Source: Nematopogon swammerdamellus
Lineage: Eukaryota > Arthropoda > Insecta > Lepidoptera > Adelidae
Length of the DNA: 64,000 bases
NCBI GenBank assembly: GCA_946902875.1
Contig: OX336342.1
Coordinates: 10,037,523-10,101,522 of the forward strand
Direction of reading: 5' to 3'
Shown: positions 24,001 to 34,200 of the stretch, piece after piece
Layout: the number at the start of each line of letters is the position of its first letter
Position numbering within the stretch: position 1 is the first letter of the stretch
Program-made: the position numbers and the translations under genes
Notes under the pieces: model-generated
Told to the model about the DNA's origin: nothing
Database searches by the model: none
Seen by the model: only the letters and a program-made list of their open reading frames with translations

Positions 24001-27000
24001 GTGCCATTTGCAAAAATGTACCGTCATTTTTAATATACTTTCGGCATACCACTATCACACGAACCGCTGAACCAATCCCAGCAAACCATGTGTCAGGTGA
24101 TATAATCACTCGGTCGCCTTCCACCTATGGGAACGTCAATGAATAATACGAGTATGGAATTATTGAAATTTGTTTCCTTCCGTAAAATAAATTTTCCCTT
24201 TCTGAAATAATGTTTTTTTTTTTTTCAAAATCGGTTCAACGGTTTCCAAAAAAAAAAGGAAAAAGACTTTGAGAGGGCATATCTCGGAAACTACTGATTC
24301 CAGCCTACTCATTCCCATATGGAAAATGATATTTTATTCTTTTACTTACTTTATTTAATAAGGTTTATCGTTTACGTGAAAGCATCTCTGCCTTCGGCGT
24401 CACCTTTAGTTTCATACTTTCTTCGGGTCGTTTGCCTGAACCCAGCTCGGCCTACAGCCTCGCCCTTACTTACTTTCTTCTTTTAAAATACAAATTTCAT
24501 GCGAGCAAGGCTGCGGGCAACAGCTAGATGGTAAATAAAGTTTAAGTTATTCATATAGATGGTAATGTTGTTGCGTGCAGGGTGTGTGACGTGGGGGTGA
24601 CTACGGACGAGATCGACCGTGCGGTGCACGAGGCGTGTGTAGAGCGAGACTGCTACCCCTCCCCCCTCAACTACCACAACTTCCCGGCCAGCTGCTGCAC
24701 CTCCGTCAACGAGGTCATCTGCCACGGCATACCGGACCTGCGCCCTCTTGAGGTACTGTAGGGGAAATGTATACCCCTGTTGCGGGGCTACAGAATGAAG
24801 TTTCTTGCCGGTTCATCTTCGTGGGTGTAATCCACAGAGCATCAAATACCTACCGCGCGCGCCCCCTACTAGAGACGCCCTAAGCGATAATATTTGAAAC
24901 CCAAAAACTACACGCAGTGCTGCTAGCGCTTCGTATGTGTGTGTGTGTGCTAGTATCGACACTACACACAAAGAGGAGCAAGTTAGGCACACGCACAAAA
25001 CAAATGCACACGCACAACACACATATGTAAGTCATAGGCCACGCCCACAGGTTTCAACGGCGTTGTAGAGAAATCGCGCTCAGGGCGCCTCTAGGGGCGC
25101 GCGCATTTGATGCTCTGTGGTCTAATCGAACCGGATAGAACAAATTGTGACAAGTTCTCGTGCAGTCTGTCAAGTACTGCGGCATGAATGATCAATAACA
25201 ATACCTACAAAACAACAATATATTCATTTGAGTTGGGTTCATATTTAGGGTTCCGTTCCATACGGGACCCTATTATTAGGCCTGCGCCGTCTGTCCGTCC
25301 GTCTGTCCAAGGGGAAGGTGTGGATCTAAGCTTGCGATGGCTTCACCGAACATATCCGGGCCCATCGGCAGTAGAGGAGGGTGTTAATCGAGGTCGGGAC
25401 TAGCGAGTGGCCATTCTAAATTTCCCGCGCATGCTTCACGTTTCGGCTCGCAACAAGCCCTCGTCAGCTAGTCTGCGTTGACTAGGATGCGGGGAAATAC
25501 CAGTCCCGCTCTCGACCTCCCTCTCTCTTCCTATCCATATTCTGTAGGATGCTTCCAGTGACATTTTCGAAGCTCTCTCCATGTATGAGCTTAGCGTCTA
25601 CTTTGGCAGCCCTAGATTCTTGAAGAGACTGTAGATCGACTTTGCTGGTAGTCCTCTTGCTCCGACTTCCACAGCAAAGAGATCAGTCTTGAATCCGTTT
25701 CTCACAATCCGGTCTACTAAGTTGCAGTACTTACTAAGTTTGACGTTGTGGTTCGTCAGTATGTTGCTTTCCCATGGAACTGTAAGTTCAACAAGTACTG
25801 CATGTTTTGTCGCTTTTGAGAATATGAGTATATCCGGTCTTAATGCTGTGGTACAGATTTCCGAAGGCATCTGATAGTGCTTCTCATGTGTGTCCATCAA
25901 CAATTCCCAATCCTTTGCTGATCCAAAATTGAAGAAGGTTTAGTCCTATCTTTGGGCAGCTTTTTGGCTCCAGGTTTCACAAAGTTGGCCTTCTGGAAGC
26001 CGCTACTGGTTTGCCCTTTCCTTTTGAAGGTGTGGACCTGAGCTTGCGATGTCTTCACCGAACATATCCGGGCCCATCGGCAGTAGAGGAGGGTGTTAAT
26101 CGAGGTCGGGACTAGCGAGTGGCTTAAAGGGCTACATTTGAACCGTAATATACAGCTAGTTGACATTTTCACAAAATATGTGTTACTATGGCGGATATCC
26201 TAACAAATAATCAAAAAAGTAAAAAATTGAGGGAGGTCCCCCATACAAGAAATATCTTTTTTTTTAACCTTGTTGGGTTTTGCTCTACCGTTAAAAACGG
26301 TAAATTAATGCATACAAGCGCCAAACTTGGTGTGATTATTGTGCAAACTCTAAAGTAACCAACACATATTAAAAACTGGTCAATTAAGTAGTGGTACGGA
26401 ACCCTCGGTGCACGAGTTCGACTCACACTTGGCCAGTTTTTTATTTAATAATTTAATAATTTTCCAGTTCCAAAATTTATTTAAATAAGACAAATAAAAA
26501 TGCAAAGGCATTTTTAAATAAGCATGTCACTGTTAAAGTGCACTGGCTGTACAGGTTTCCACTAAATTTTTTTTCTACTTTATTTTTCTATTTCTGAACT
26601 GTTACCACAAAACTATCACTCACCATGATACAATAGATTTTCGATTGGTTTCAGGACGGAGATCTGTGCAATGTGGACGTGACGGTGTACCACCGTGGCT
26701 TCCATGGGGACCTCAACGAGACTTTCTTCGTGGGCAACGTGGCGGAGAATAGGAGGAAGCTGGTGCAAATCACATTTGAGTGTCTCTCTAAGGCCATCGC
26801 GATTGTTAAGGCAAGCAATCATTAAACAATTTTAGCTGATTTCAAAGACAGACGACATTCTTGATTGAACCTGAAATGTATGTGAAATACAGAATCTTCC
26901 AACTTCACATCGCGTGGTTAAGCCAGTCAGCGCTCATGCGTCCACTGCTGGACATACAACTCAAATTTGTATCCAGTCCTCCTGCTCCAGTACAGAACCA

Positions 27001-29217
27001 CTGATTTCCTCTGACATAATATTTAATATCATCGTCCCACCTGGCAGGTGGTCTTCCCATACTCTGTTTTGCTGTCCACGGCCGCCAGTTTATGGATCAG
27101 TTTACTCAAACCGGCTGAGATACCCAGCCTACTACATTGTGGATGATTTGAGAACTTGTGTAATTTGGACTGTGTTCCGACTCAGAAATTTTAGGCTGAT
27201 TGTATAAACCACTTAGCATCTTTTCTTGAAGAGTCATTAAGTGCTGTACCGTACCGTGACTCTGTGAATGTCCTTGCGCAATATATAAAAAGCAGAACCC
27301 ACTTGAACATGCCAGTATTTACAATGCTTACATTAAACGTAACATGCAATCATCTGTCTCGCGCAGCCAGGAGAGAAGTACCGCGAGATCGGCAACGTGA
27401 TCCAGAAGCACGCGCAGGCTCACGGGCTGAGCGTGGTGCGCTCGTACTGCGGCCACGGCATACACCGCCTCTTCCACACCGCCCCGAACGTGCCGCACTA
27501 CGCCAGTGCGTACCGCAACACTTTATATACTATTATTAGATCTTGCATCTCTCCCCATGCATGTCGTAAAAGGCGACTAAGGGATAAGGACAAGATGCCG
27601 TGCTAAAGGGCGACAGGCTCGCCACCTCTCACCTTGGCACGGTACTTCCACCGAGTCATGCAGCAGGTGGGTCTTTGTGCCTTACTTGCTGTATGATCGA
27701 TTGAATCTTGTTCGAATACTTTGCGAAACGTGGTGGTCGGTGTTATGCTGTAATTTACCAGAGTTCTCGCAGCACAACACCGATTACTCTGCTTATCCCG
27801 ATTGTCGGGATTCAGCGTGTGTGATATGTATGTATGTATGTATTAGTTCTTTACTTTCAAACGAGACTCCGGAGTTCACCGAACACGTGCTGATAGAGTG
27901 CAGTGTCCATGACGATCAACGAAGGGAGATGCTCCGTTTCTCCACGTTCCGATGCAGCGGTCTGCAGCCGCCCTGATTGTCTATCTGGTCCCCTTCATGT
28001 AGGAGACTGGTTGGCTGTGGTAGCTAAAAACCTTCTAAGGGGATTGCACGTAGGTCACCGACTGAAAAAATTGTTTTTAGACGAAGCAGACACCCACCCG
28101 TAAATACAGCAATGCAACAATAGTGATAAATCAATAGAACCGGGAAAATGTAGAACGCACTCCCTGCCCATCTATTTCCTCCCAAGTACAGCCTGGAATT
28201 TTTCAAAAGGGGCGTGAAAAGGCTCCTGTCAGGCCGGCATGGCATTCGCAATCCCCGTGCATCACAGAATGTTCATGGGCATCGTTAGACACCTACTTGT
28301 AGGTGAAACGATGCCACATGTCGTGCTATCAATAAAAAAAAAATTAAAGATTAGTATTGTCCTAAACGTAGGCTAAATAAAATCACAACCTCTCTATTAT
28401 CTTGGAAGTGGAACATGTGCACCGTGTTCCACTATAAGTTTTATCTTTTGATATCTTTAGCTGTCAATAAAATTTTAGATAATCTCGAACTAGCTGCAGT
28501 AATTGAACCCATTGAAAATGTGATATATGCACAGAGAACAAGGCGGTGGGTGTGATGAAGCCGGGGCACTGCTTCACCATCGAGCCGATGATCAACGAGG
28601 GCAGCTGGCGCGACGAGCAGTGGCCCGACCACTGGACCGCGGTCACCGCCGACGGTAGCTCCTCCGCTCAGGTGCCCCATCCACTGCCATACTCTACATC
28701 CACATGCCGCCGAATTAAATCACAACTATCATTATGATTTTGAGCCGATAATAAGCACCATCAAAATCACTTCCCCGCTAAACCACTGAAATGTATGACA
28801 TATTAAATTTGTTCCTGCAGTTATGCCCAAAAAGATCTGATGCCTTGACAGTTACAAATAGTTAACTTGATGAGCCGTAAAGTGGAAAATATTTAATGTA
28901 ATATTTTAGAATGAAATGAGTTTCTGCCAATTGATAAATTTTTTTATTGGTGATATCGAGATGGCAAATTGACAAGGTTCCACAGCTCATTTACCACTTA
29001 CTTATAATAGTGCACAATAAAGTCTTCTGCGGTGTCAGTATACAGATATAATGAAACACATATTGTTAATAGTAATCGTTCAATGTTGGGATTGCAGTTT
29101 GAGCAGACGCTGCTTGTGACTGAAACGGGATGCGACATCCTGACGCAGCGCTCCACCGGTCGGCCGCACTTCATGGACCAGATGGAGATGCTACTCAACA
29201 ATAAAAACAAGTTCTAG
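20847..29217 (+). CDS. MetAP1: Methionine aminopeptidase 1, 7 coding exons, 384 aa
   Basis: Cytosolic metalloprotease (M24A) that removes initiator methionine from nascent proteins. Exons 20847-21006, 23679-23949, 24581-24752, 26655-26810, 27367-27505, 28535-28671 and 29098-29217 join in phase to 1155 nt (384 codons plus TAG), close to the human length. The start is set by an in-frame TAG three codons upstream and ATGG context. Residues 7-50 form a Cys6-His2 zinc finger (C7, C12, C20, C23, C34, C38, H46, H50) as in eukaryotic type 1 enzymes. The pita-bread domain follows, with H192 (VICHGIP) and metal ligands D209, D220, H283 (CGHGIH), E316 (TIEPM) and E347. There is no type-2 insert. Intron 4 is GC-AG. 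Introns hold SINE, MITE and LINE debris. The amino acid match to known MetAP1 is strong throughout. Confidence 0.96.
21255..21590 (+). mobile_element. SINE family B body in MetAP1 intron 1
   Basis: Forward copy without the tRNA head. It reads GTACCGTGTGGGGCCGGTAC, then CTAGGTGGTAGGGTTTAACC, then CGGCTATGTAAATACTTTG, then ACCGTGTCAGTTTCCATA, and ends in an A run. Same body as at 2.1, 3.0, 39.2, 49.5 and 55.4 kb. Confidence 0.7.
21960..22545 (-). mobile_element. Probable retroelement 3' end with duplicated 3' UTR
   Basis: On the minus strand a GC-rich segment (22540-22165) gives way abruptly to an AT-rich tail. The tail contains two tandem copies of a ~110-base block (22160-22070 and 22050-21965), each ending AATGTGAAATAAAGGA, that is each with its own AATAAA. 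The abrupt base change and repeated polyadenylation signals look like the 3' end of an inserted retrotransposon or processed transcript. The Arg-rich frame in the GC-rich part matches nothing I know. Confidence 0.4.
23405..23600 (-). repeat. Dispersed GC-rich repeat, inverted copy
   Basis: A diverged reverse copy of the 13100-13400 repeat (TTTGCGGAAAAACTAAATTC, CTATTCCCTAGAGTGTTTTT, GGCGCGGAGGAAGTGCAG). It ends just upstream of MetAP1 exon 2. Confidence 0.5.
23679..23949 (+). CDS. MetAP1: MetAP1 exon 2
   Basis: Acceptor TTTTGCAG|AAGGCG, donor GCCAG|GTGAGT. It completes Lys54, carries the linker with SGKLRP and RPDYADHP motifs and enters the catalytic domain. It ends two bases into codon 144 (Arg). 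A frame that opens at the ATG at 23660 starts inside the intron and is not the true start. Confidence 0.95.
24350..24527 (+). mobile_element. Decayed Helitron 3' part in MetAP1 intron 2
   Basis: Contains two or three decayed 67-bp array units (CTGAACCCAGCTCGGCCTAC), then TTTCATGCGAGCAAGGCTGC and GGGCAACAGCTAG at 24527. It is the same terminus as the 17.4-kb element with several substitutions. Confidence 0.6.
24581..24752 (+). CDS. MetAP1: MetAP1 exon 3
   Basis: Acceptor TTGCGTGCAG|GGTGTG, donor CTTGAG|GTACTG. Encodes the [20 protein letters not shown] stretch and the substrate-pocket His192 in EVICHGIP. Ends on a codon boundary after Glu201. Confidence 0.95.
24833..25119. mobile_element. hAT-type MITE, 287 bp, with 8-bp TSD
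   Basis: Inverted ends CACAGAGCATC and GATGCTCTGTG, flanked by GTGTAATC (24825-24832) and GTCTAATC (25120-25127), an 8-bp target duplication with one change. The interior shares ACACACAAAGAGGAGCAAG and CAAATGCACACGCACAACAC, in opposite orientation, with the copy at 46470-46763. An 8-bp duplication with CA-starting ends is typical of hAT elements. No transposase is present. Lies in MetAP1 intron 3. Confidence 0.85.
25244..26130 (-). pseudogene. Retroelement-derived coding relic with flanking direct repeats
   Basis: On the minus strand two fragments read as one decayed protein. The first (26172-25900) has [20 protein letters not shown]. After a frameshift near 25905, the second (25903-25598) has [20 protein letters not shown] then PWE. 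The [12 protein letters not shown] motif recurs, as I recall, in C-terminal parts of mobile-element proteins, so a transposon origin is inferred. About 98 bases (25314-25411 and 26026-26123) are repeated in the same orientation. A GGGTTCCG-family fragment abuts the left side. All lie in MetAP1 intron 3. Confidence 0.5.
26655..26810 (+). CDS. MetAP1: MetAP1 exon 4 (metal ligands D209, D220)
   Basis: Acceptor TTGGTTTCAG|GACGGA. The donor is GTTAAG|GCAAGC, a non-canonical GC donor. The reading frame and protein match ([20 protein letters not shown]) leave no alternative GT site nearby. Exactly 52 codons, phase 0 at both ends. Confidence 0.94.
26921..27110 (-). mobile_element. RTE-type LINE 3' fragment, decayed
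   Basis: A degenerate reverse copy of the RTE C-terminal segment seen at 30.0 and 51.6 kb. Plus-strand landmarks are GCGTCCACTGCTGGACATAC, CAGTCCTCCTG and CACCTGGCAGGTGGTCTTCC. Lies in MetAP1 intron 4. Confidence 0.55.
27367..27505 (+). CDS. MetAP1: MetAP1 exon 5 (metal ligand H283)
   Basis: Acceptor CTCGCGCAG|CCAGGA, donor GCCA|GTGCGT. Encodes [17 protein letters not shown] and the [20 protein letters not shown] block with catalytic His283. Confidence 0.95.
27545..27840 (+). mobile_element. Dispersed retro-type repeat with (TATG)n tail
   Basis: Near-identical to 7030-7350. Starts TGCATCTCTCCCCATGCATG only ~40 bases after the exon 5 donor and ends in the TATG microsatellite at 27826-27842. 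Confidence 0.55.
27842..28110 (+). pseudogene. Non-LTR retrotransposon C-terminal coding fragment
   Basis: Reads [20 protein letters not shown] then RREML, the [10 protein letters not shown] type of motif found after the reverse transcriptase domain in insect LINEs. The frame then breaks. It carries no start and no other domain. Confidence 0.45.
28156..28345 (+). mobile_element. CR1/jockey-type LINE 3' tail
   Basis: Reads [20 protein letters not shown], then [10 protein letters not shown] to a TAG near 28288, then a ~45-base 3' UTR and an A run at 28331-28341. The LP-H-FP-YNLG-FK-GV-LL-GR pattern is the usual C terminus of lepidopteran CR1/jockey-like ORF2 proteins. Lies in MetAP1 intron 5. 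Confidence 0.65.
28535..28671 (+). CDS. MetAP1: MetAP1 exon 6 (metal ligand E316)
   Basis: Acceptor ATGCACAG|AGAACA, donor GCTCAG|GTGCCC. Completes Lys300 and encodes [20 protein letters not shown] with ligand Glu316. Confidence 0.95.
29098..29217 (+). CDS. MetAP1: MetAP1 exon 7 (E347, stop)
   Basis: Acceptor GGGATTGCAG|TTTGAG. Encodes [20 protein letters not shown], with the last metal ligand Glu347, then a lineage-specific tail ending NNKNKF and TAG. Confidence 0.95.
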   Translation, partial: FEQTLLVTETGCDILTQRSTGRPHFMDQMEMLLNNKNKF

Positions 29218-29995
29218 TGCCTGCCCGACCGCACTCCCACCCCAGTCACCGTGAGGTTTGAGCTTAGCTTGGACCGTACAGTACAGAACAGGAATACATC
29301 AAGTTCTTATTCAAAACATTACAATATATACTTGCAACTTTTATACCAGTCGATTATAAGACCCAGGTGAGCCTGATGCTTTTATAAGCGCTGTGCAAGT
29401 TTTGATAGCCCTTTTTCATGACGTGATACGTCTGAGAAGTATCATTTAAATTTTATTTTTATATATAATATTACTCTCTCTTGCTCTCTGAGCTTATGTT
29501 TAACCCATTCATTGTCATTAATGAACAAATTGGTCAGCAAAAATGCCCAAATTATTTGTATGTTCTAGTAACAAATTAAATAAGCCATTGGTGGTATTAA
29601 AATAGTTAACTGCAATAGTTTCCAAATGTATTTAATTTTGCTCACCAAATTAGGTGAATTGTAAATTCACATGCTTTTGTTTCATCATTTTTGGAAATAA
29701 ATAGTTTTTGAGATTGAGGAAGAAGTTTTACGATTGCCTTAACTATTGATGTACAGTTGGCCCTAAATATGTAATTTCACCTAGAACAACTTTGTCAAAC
29801 GTCCACTAGCTCGTTAAGTGGAGTGTTCTAAGGGAGAAGGTTCTAGAGGTGCACTTTTAGAACTGACCAATACATCTATAAGTTTCGGAGGTAGACTATT
29901 GCTTTTGAGCAGAGAAATGTTGACTTGTTGTTTTGGACCCAAATGTGTTGTAAATATTTTGTTGTTATATAATAAACTCTTACTGAAATAGCATA
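29218..29995 (+). terminator. MetAP1 3' UTR and polyadenylation signals
   Basis: AT-rich untranslated stretch after the stop. AATAAA occurs at about 29696-29701 and 29971-29976. The second, followed by a T-rich stretch before the RTE fragment at 30.0 kb, is the likely main end. Confidence 0.5.
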
Positions 29996-30012
29996 TTTCA
30001 TTTATATGTGGT

Positions 30013-30310
30013 CATGTCAGTCATGTCATGTCATGTCAGTCAGCGTGTAAGCGTCCACTGCTGGACATACGCCTCTCCAATTTTCCTCCAGTCCTCCCGG
30101 CCTTCAGCGGTACGGAACCACTGCTTTCCGCCGACGTACTTGATGTCGTCGTCCCACCTGGCGGGTGGTCTTCCCACACTCCGTTTTCCTGTCCACGGCC
30201 GCCAGTGTAGGACACGGTTACTCCAGCGGTCGTCGTCTCTTCGGCTGACGTGCCCAGCCCATTGCCACTTGAGCTTAGCCACCCGGTATCCAATATATGT
30301 GGTAGCATAT
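30013..30310 (-). mobile_element. RTE-clade LINE 3' fragment
   Basis: On the minus strand reads [38 protein letters not shown] and EAYVQQWT across about 90 codons. This is the C-terminal signature of insect RTE-type reverse transcriptase proteins. The first part of the frame is lost (5' truncation). It ends in a short (TGACA)n-like tail at 30013-30042, as RTE elements do. Confidence 0.75.
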
Positions 30311-31016
30311 TTCATTTATTTACACGAGGCCAAAATTTGGAAGCTTTTACATTGATAGTGACGAAGGTTTATGGAAAAGAGGTTACTACAAGATCACTCA
30401 TGGCTATGAGAACCTATAAATTATGCCATAAATGAAATGAAAAACTCATCCAAATGTATTTGTAGTAGTAAGATAAAGTATAATACAATTTTATAAATGG
30501 AAATTTTTACCAATAATATGCATTAGACTAAATAATTCAATCCTTGTAGTTAAATTAAATATTAGAATGAGGAAATCTAAAAGTTAAATACCTTACAGCT
30601 AAAAATTAAATATTCAAGCTTAACTTTAAATTAATAAATTAAATCATATATTTGATTGGAGGTATGTATTTCAAGAGCTATTTTTAAATTGTTCTTTAAT
30701 AATATAGGAATACACCCCACTCACTCGGCATTGGTGGCGGACATTCGCTCCAAGAAAAGAGACAAGTAGATTCTAAGAATTATGCTGTTGAAGTGAGATG
30801 GGAATCTCAATATTGACCACCAATGTCCAGCCTGTGAAATCTGCATAATAAATTAGTCGAGCAATCTTCTAGCACATTCCCTTATAAATATAAATGCACA
30901 ACCCTCACAAAACCATGACCACAACAACATAGAAGTATGGATGAAAATTTATCTTTGGAACTTCGAACTTATAATTGTATAGAAATTAGTAAAATGGAAA
31001 ATTGTACATTCGATCA

Positions 31017-31235
31017 TTACTCTTCATACTCAAATATTGATATGTAGTCATCCATCCTCGGTCGGAGTTTCAGTCCAAACTGAGTGACCTGATTTGTGTC
31101 GGACCCGGAGGGACTGTGGTCCAAGTATTTAGCAGAACTGGTTTTCCAGCCAGCGAATGCCTGCGGAGTACTCTTTATGTTCTGAGAGCTCCTTGTCGCT
31201 TCGTTTCTGCTGTATTTCTTTGTCACAGATTCTAT
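31017..31235 (-). CDS. Secreted protein gene, exon 8 (last)
   Basis: Acceptor CTGACTTTTCAG|ATAGAA, phase 0. Encodes IESVTKKYSRNEATRSSQ onward, 72 residues, ending DDYISIFEYEE and stop. An ATTAAA on the minus strand near 30692 could serve polyadenylation. Confidence 0.85.
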   Translation of the reverse strand: MESVTKKYSRNEATRSSQNIKSTPQAFAGWKTSSAKYLDHSPSGSDTNQVTQFGLKLRPRMDDYISIFEYEE

Positions 31236-34200
31236 CTGAAAAGTCAGAACATTATATTATGTTAACTACTTTGTGAAAGAGATTCAAGATACCAAAACTG
31301 AATGGTAACTGGCAGGCATCTATACCGCAGTCACAGGTATAAGACCAAAACACGAAGAAGACTGATGCATCATATTTTATAAATTAAGCAACGGAAATTT
31401 CGAACCAACCTCTTCGCTGGACTTGCTATTACTTGATTCATAACTTGCATATATTCTGATAACTGGCTCCCCTTTATCATCAAAGGTGAGTTTGCTTTTA
31501 GGGGACTTTGCCTTCGGTTTGACATCATTCTTCTTATGTTTTTCGGTAGTTGTCTCATAATTGGAGTAAAGCCTCAGTAGTGGTCGACGACGCAGAGCCA
31601 CTTTCTCGTGGTTGAAATCATCGTCGTCGCTTATTGAAGCCTCGACTATTTGTCCTGCGAGTCGTACGCCTTCCTTTGCTACATCACTCTTCGTGTCACC
31701 TTCACTTCGTAGGAAGGAGTAAGCGACTTTGTTCAAAGGTTCTGCCTTGGTGAACGGAGATCCCTGTAGCGGCCTGACAGTGTCAGCAGTTTTATTCTCC
31801 TCGTTAATTTTATTTTGAACCAAACTTAATTTAAATTCTGATGCCATCGGTGAAATCTCAGTCTTATTCTCCAGTGGGGCTCTCTGTTCAGCTGTTTCTA
31901 TAGATGCTAGTGCCTCTGCAGCTCTCACGTCTGTTAACGCTGAATAGAAGCCGTTTGCAATAATGCTGCCGATATTTTGTCCAATTTGTGGGTAATATAT
32001 TGGCGTATCCTTGGCGGCTGCAGTTGTTGCTTCCACTTTGGCAATAGTAACTTCTGAGTCGGTGAAATTCAAGACCGGTACTGTAACAGATTCTGTGGTG
32101 GGTGTTTCTGTAATGTTCTGAATGCTTATTGTACTTTCGTTAGTTACAATAGCTGCTGATGGTGTTGTTTGTGGCACGAGAGTTACAATGGTACCTTCAT
32201 CCACCGCTCTCACTGTGTTAATGTGTTCCACTTCCGTGCCTTGTTTTCTGTCATCTTCAGCGACAATGTACACATGTGCTGGCAATGTAGTTTCGGCCTC
32301 CATTGGATACTGATAAAATTCTGCTCCAGGATACCTTTGATAGAGCTGGTTGGAGATTTTCTGAATGTAGGTTGGATCCGGTTTAAATAGTATGTTTTGT
32401 TGCAGCAAGCCAGGGTCTGTTCCTATTGATGGTTGCATGATAGCATTAAATCCCTGGAAACAAAATTGTATTGTTTTACATATCATCACTAATATAATAT
32501 TGACCATAATATATGCACTAATAAAAAATAATCTATATCAAACTCATTGGCGACCTTATGCAATGACTACCTGTAGAGTGAGTTGGGGCCCCAGTGCAGT
32601 GTGTCTCAGGAGTTGCGGCTGGTGCAGGATGGGTAGAGTATAAGTGTCTGCCAGCTGGAACTGTTGAGCCGAGTTTCGCATCAGCTCCAGCAGTTCTGGA
32701 GACGCCAGTGACTGGAGTCATATAGTTATAAATTGTACTACATTATAGTGTAATTGTATTACATTATTATAATATATAATTATAGTATATTTCATTTTCA
32801 ATGTGATGTACATTGAAAATGAAATATATATATATTGGTAATTTTCCAATCATCAAAGCCCATCGGTCCACTGCTGGCCATAGGCCTCCCCTAGGCAGCC
32901 ACCACACGCGGTCTTCCGCAATTCTCATCTATTCACTCCCGGCTACCTTTTTTCAATGAAATGCTCGGAATTTCTTTGGTCGGTAAAATCCATAATGATG
33001 AAATGCGACAAAGAAAACGTAGTCGACATTGCTAAGCAAATTAGCAAACTGAAGTTGCAGTGGGCTGCGCGCACATCTGTCGCTGACCCAATAACTGCTG
33101 GGATGGACGAATCCTCGAATGGAGGCCACGTACAAGCAAATGTGACATGGGACGCCCCCCCCCCCCCCCCCCCCCGGCTACGTGGAAAGATGCCCTAATT
33201 TTCCAAAGTTCCATTTAATTCATACAAAAATGTGTATACATTCAAAGCGATGTCCATCTGAGGTGTGCCTTATAAACACCCTCTTAATACTGAAATCGGA
33301 TATTGAATAAGTAACGCTCTACGCTCCAATCTACATGTATTGTATGTCCCTTTGAAGGACATTTGGCAATAGATGTAAATTTGTAAGTTGTCTTGACCAT
33401 TATGCGGTTATTAATTGATTGGTCTTACAGGCGCCTTTGCAAATGTGAATGGCTGTGGTCCCAAAGCAGATGCAACAAATCTCGAACTGATGTCGAAGTT
33501 CAGGGGATCTATGGTCTTCTCGGTCACTTCGTACATCTTAGTCTGTGAACAGAAATCTAATTAATAATACCAGTACTATAACCGCTAATACATTGATTTA
33601 GGAATCATAGAATAAGAAATGCTAGAGCAAATGTAACCTTATTTTTGCATGAGTTACGCTAGATCTCCATGGGCTGAGAAAGCCTTTGGAATGATAATAA
33701 ATTTAAGGTCCATGTTATTTTATTATTCTTACCTTATTGAGGAGCTCAGATGATGCCGTGGTATGTTCTAGATGTGCGTCCATCACGACTATTGGCTTAT
33801 CCGCAAGACTCAGGTTGGGGGCTGGGATGGTGTACATTGGACCTGTGCAGTGTTGTGACTACTCAACCCAACAGTTGACATAACAGTGGTGTGGTGCGCT
33901 CGTGTGCGGAAAATTAGCGAAGAAGCTTTGGTTTCACTCTGGGCCCTAAGTGATAGGGAAGATGAGTACTATGGGGCTGATATTAACAAATACATTGTTA
34001 AAGCCCTAAAAAAATACCATTATTAGAACATTATTTCTCCTGATACCGAGTAGCATCTTCTAGACATGGCAAACCACGGAGCAGCTGATCTAAACGAAAG
34101 CATTGACGGAGTAGGAAATTATTATTTTGAGTGCCCAAATTACTGCCCCATGCATAACAGTTTTACAGTTTCGACCTTGCACATTATTTTTTATTTCACC

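Noticed and set aside
25598..26172. Intact host gene with VELTVPWE motif
   Set aside because: Two fragments are separated by a frameshift, lie inside a MetAP1 intron on the other strand and carry direct repeats. A mobile-element relic is more likely.
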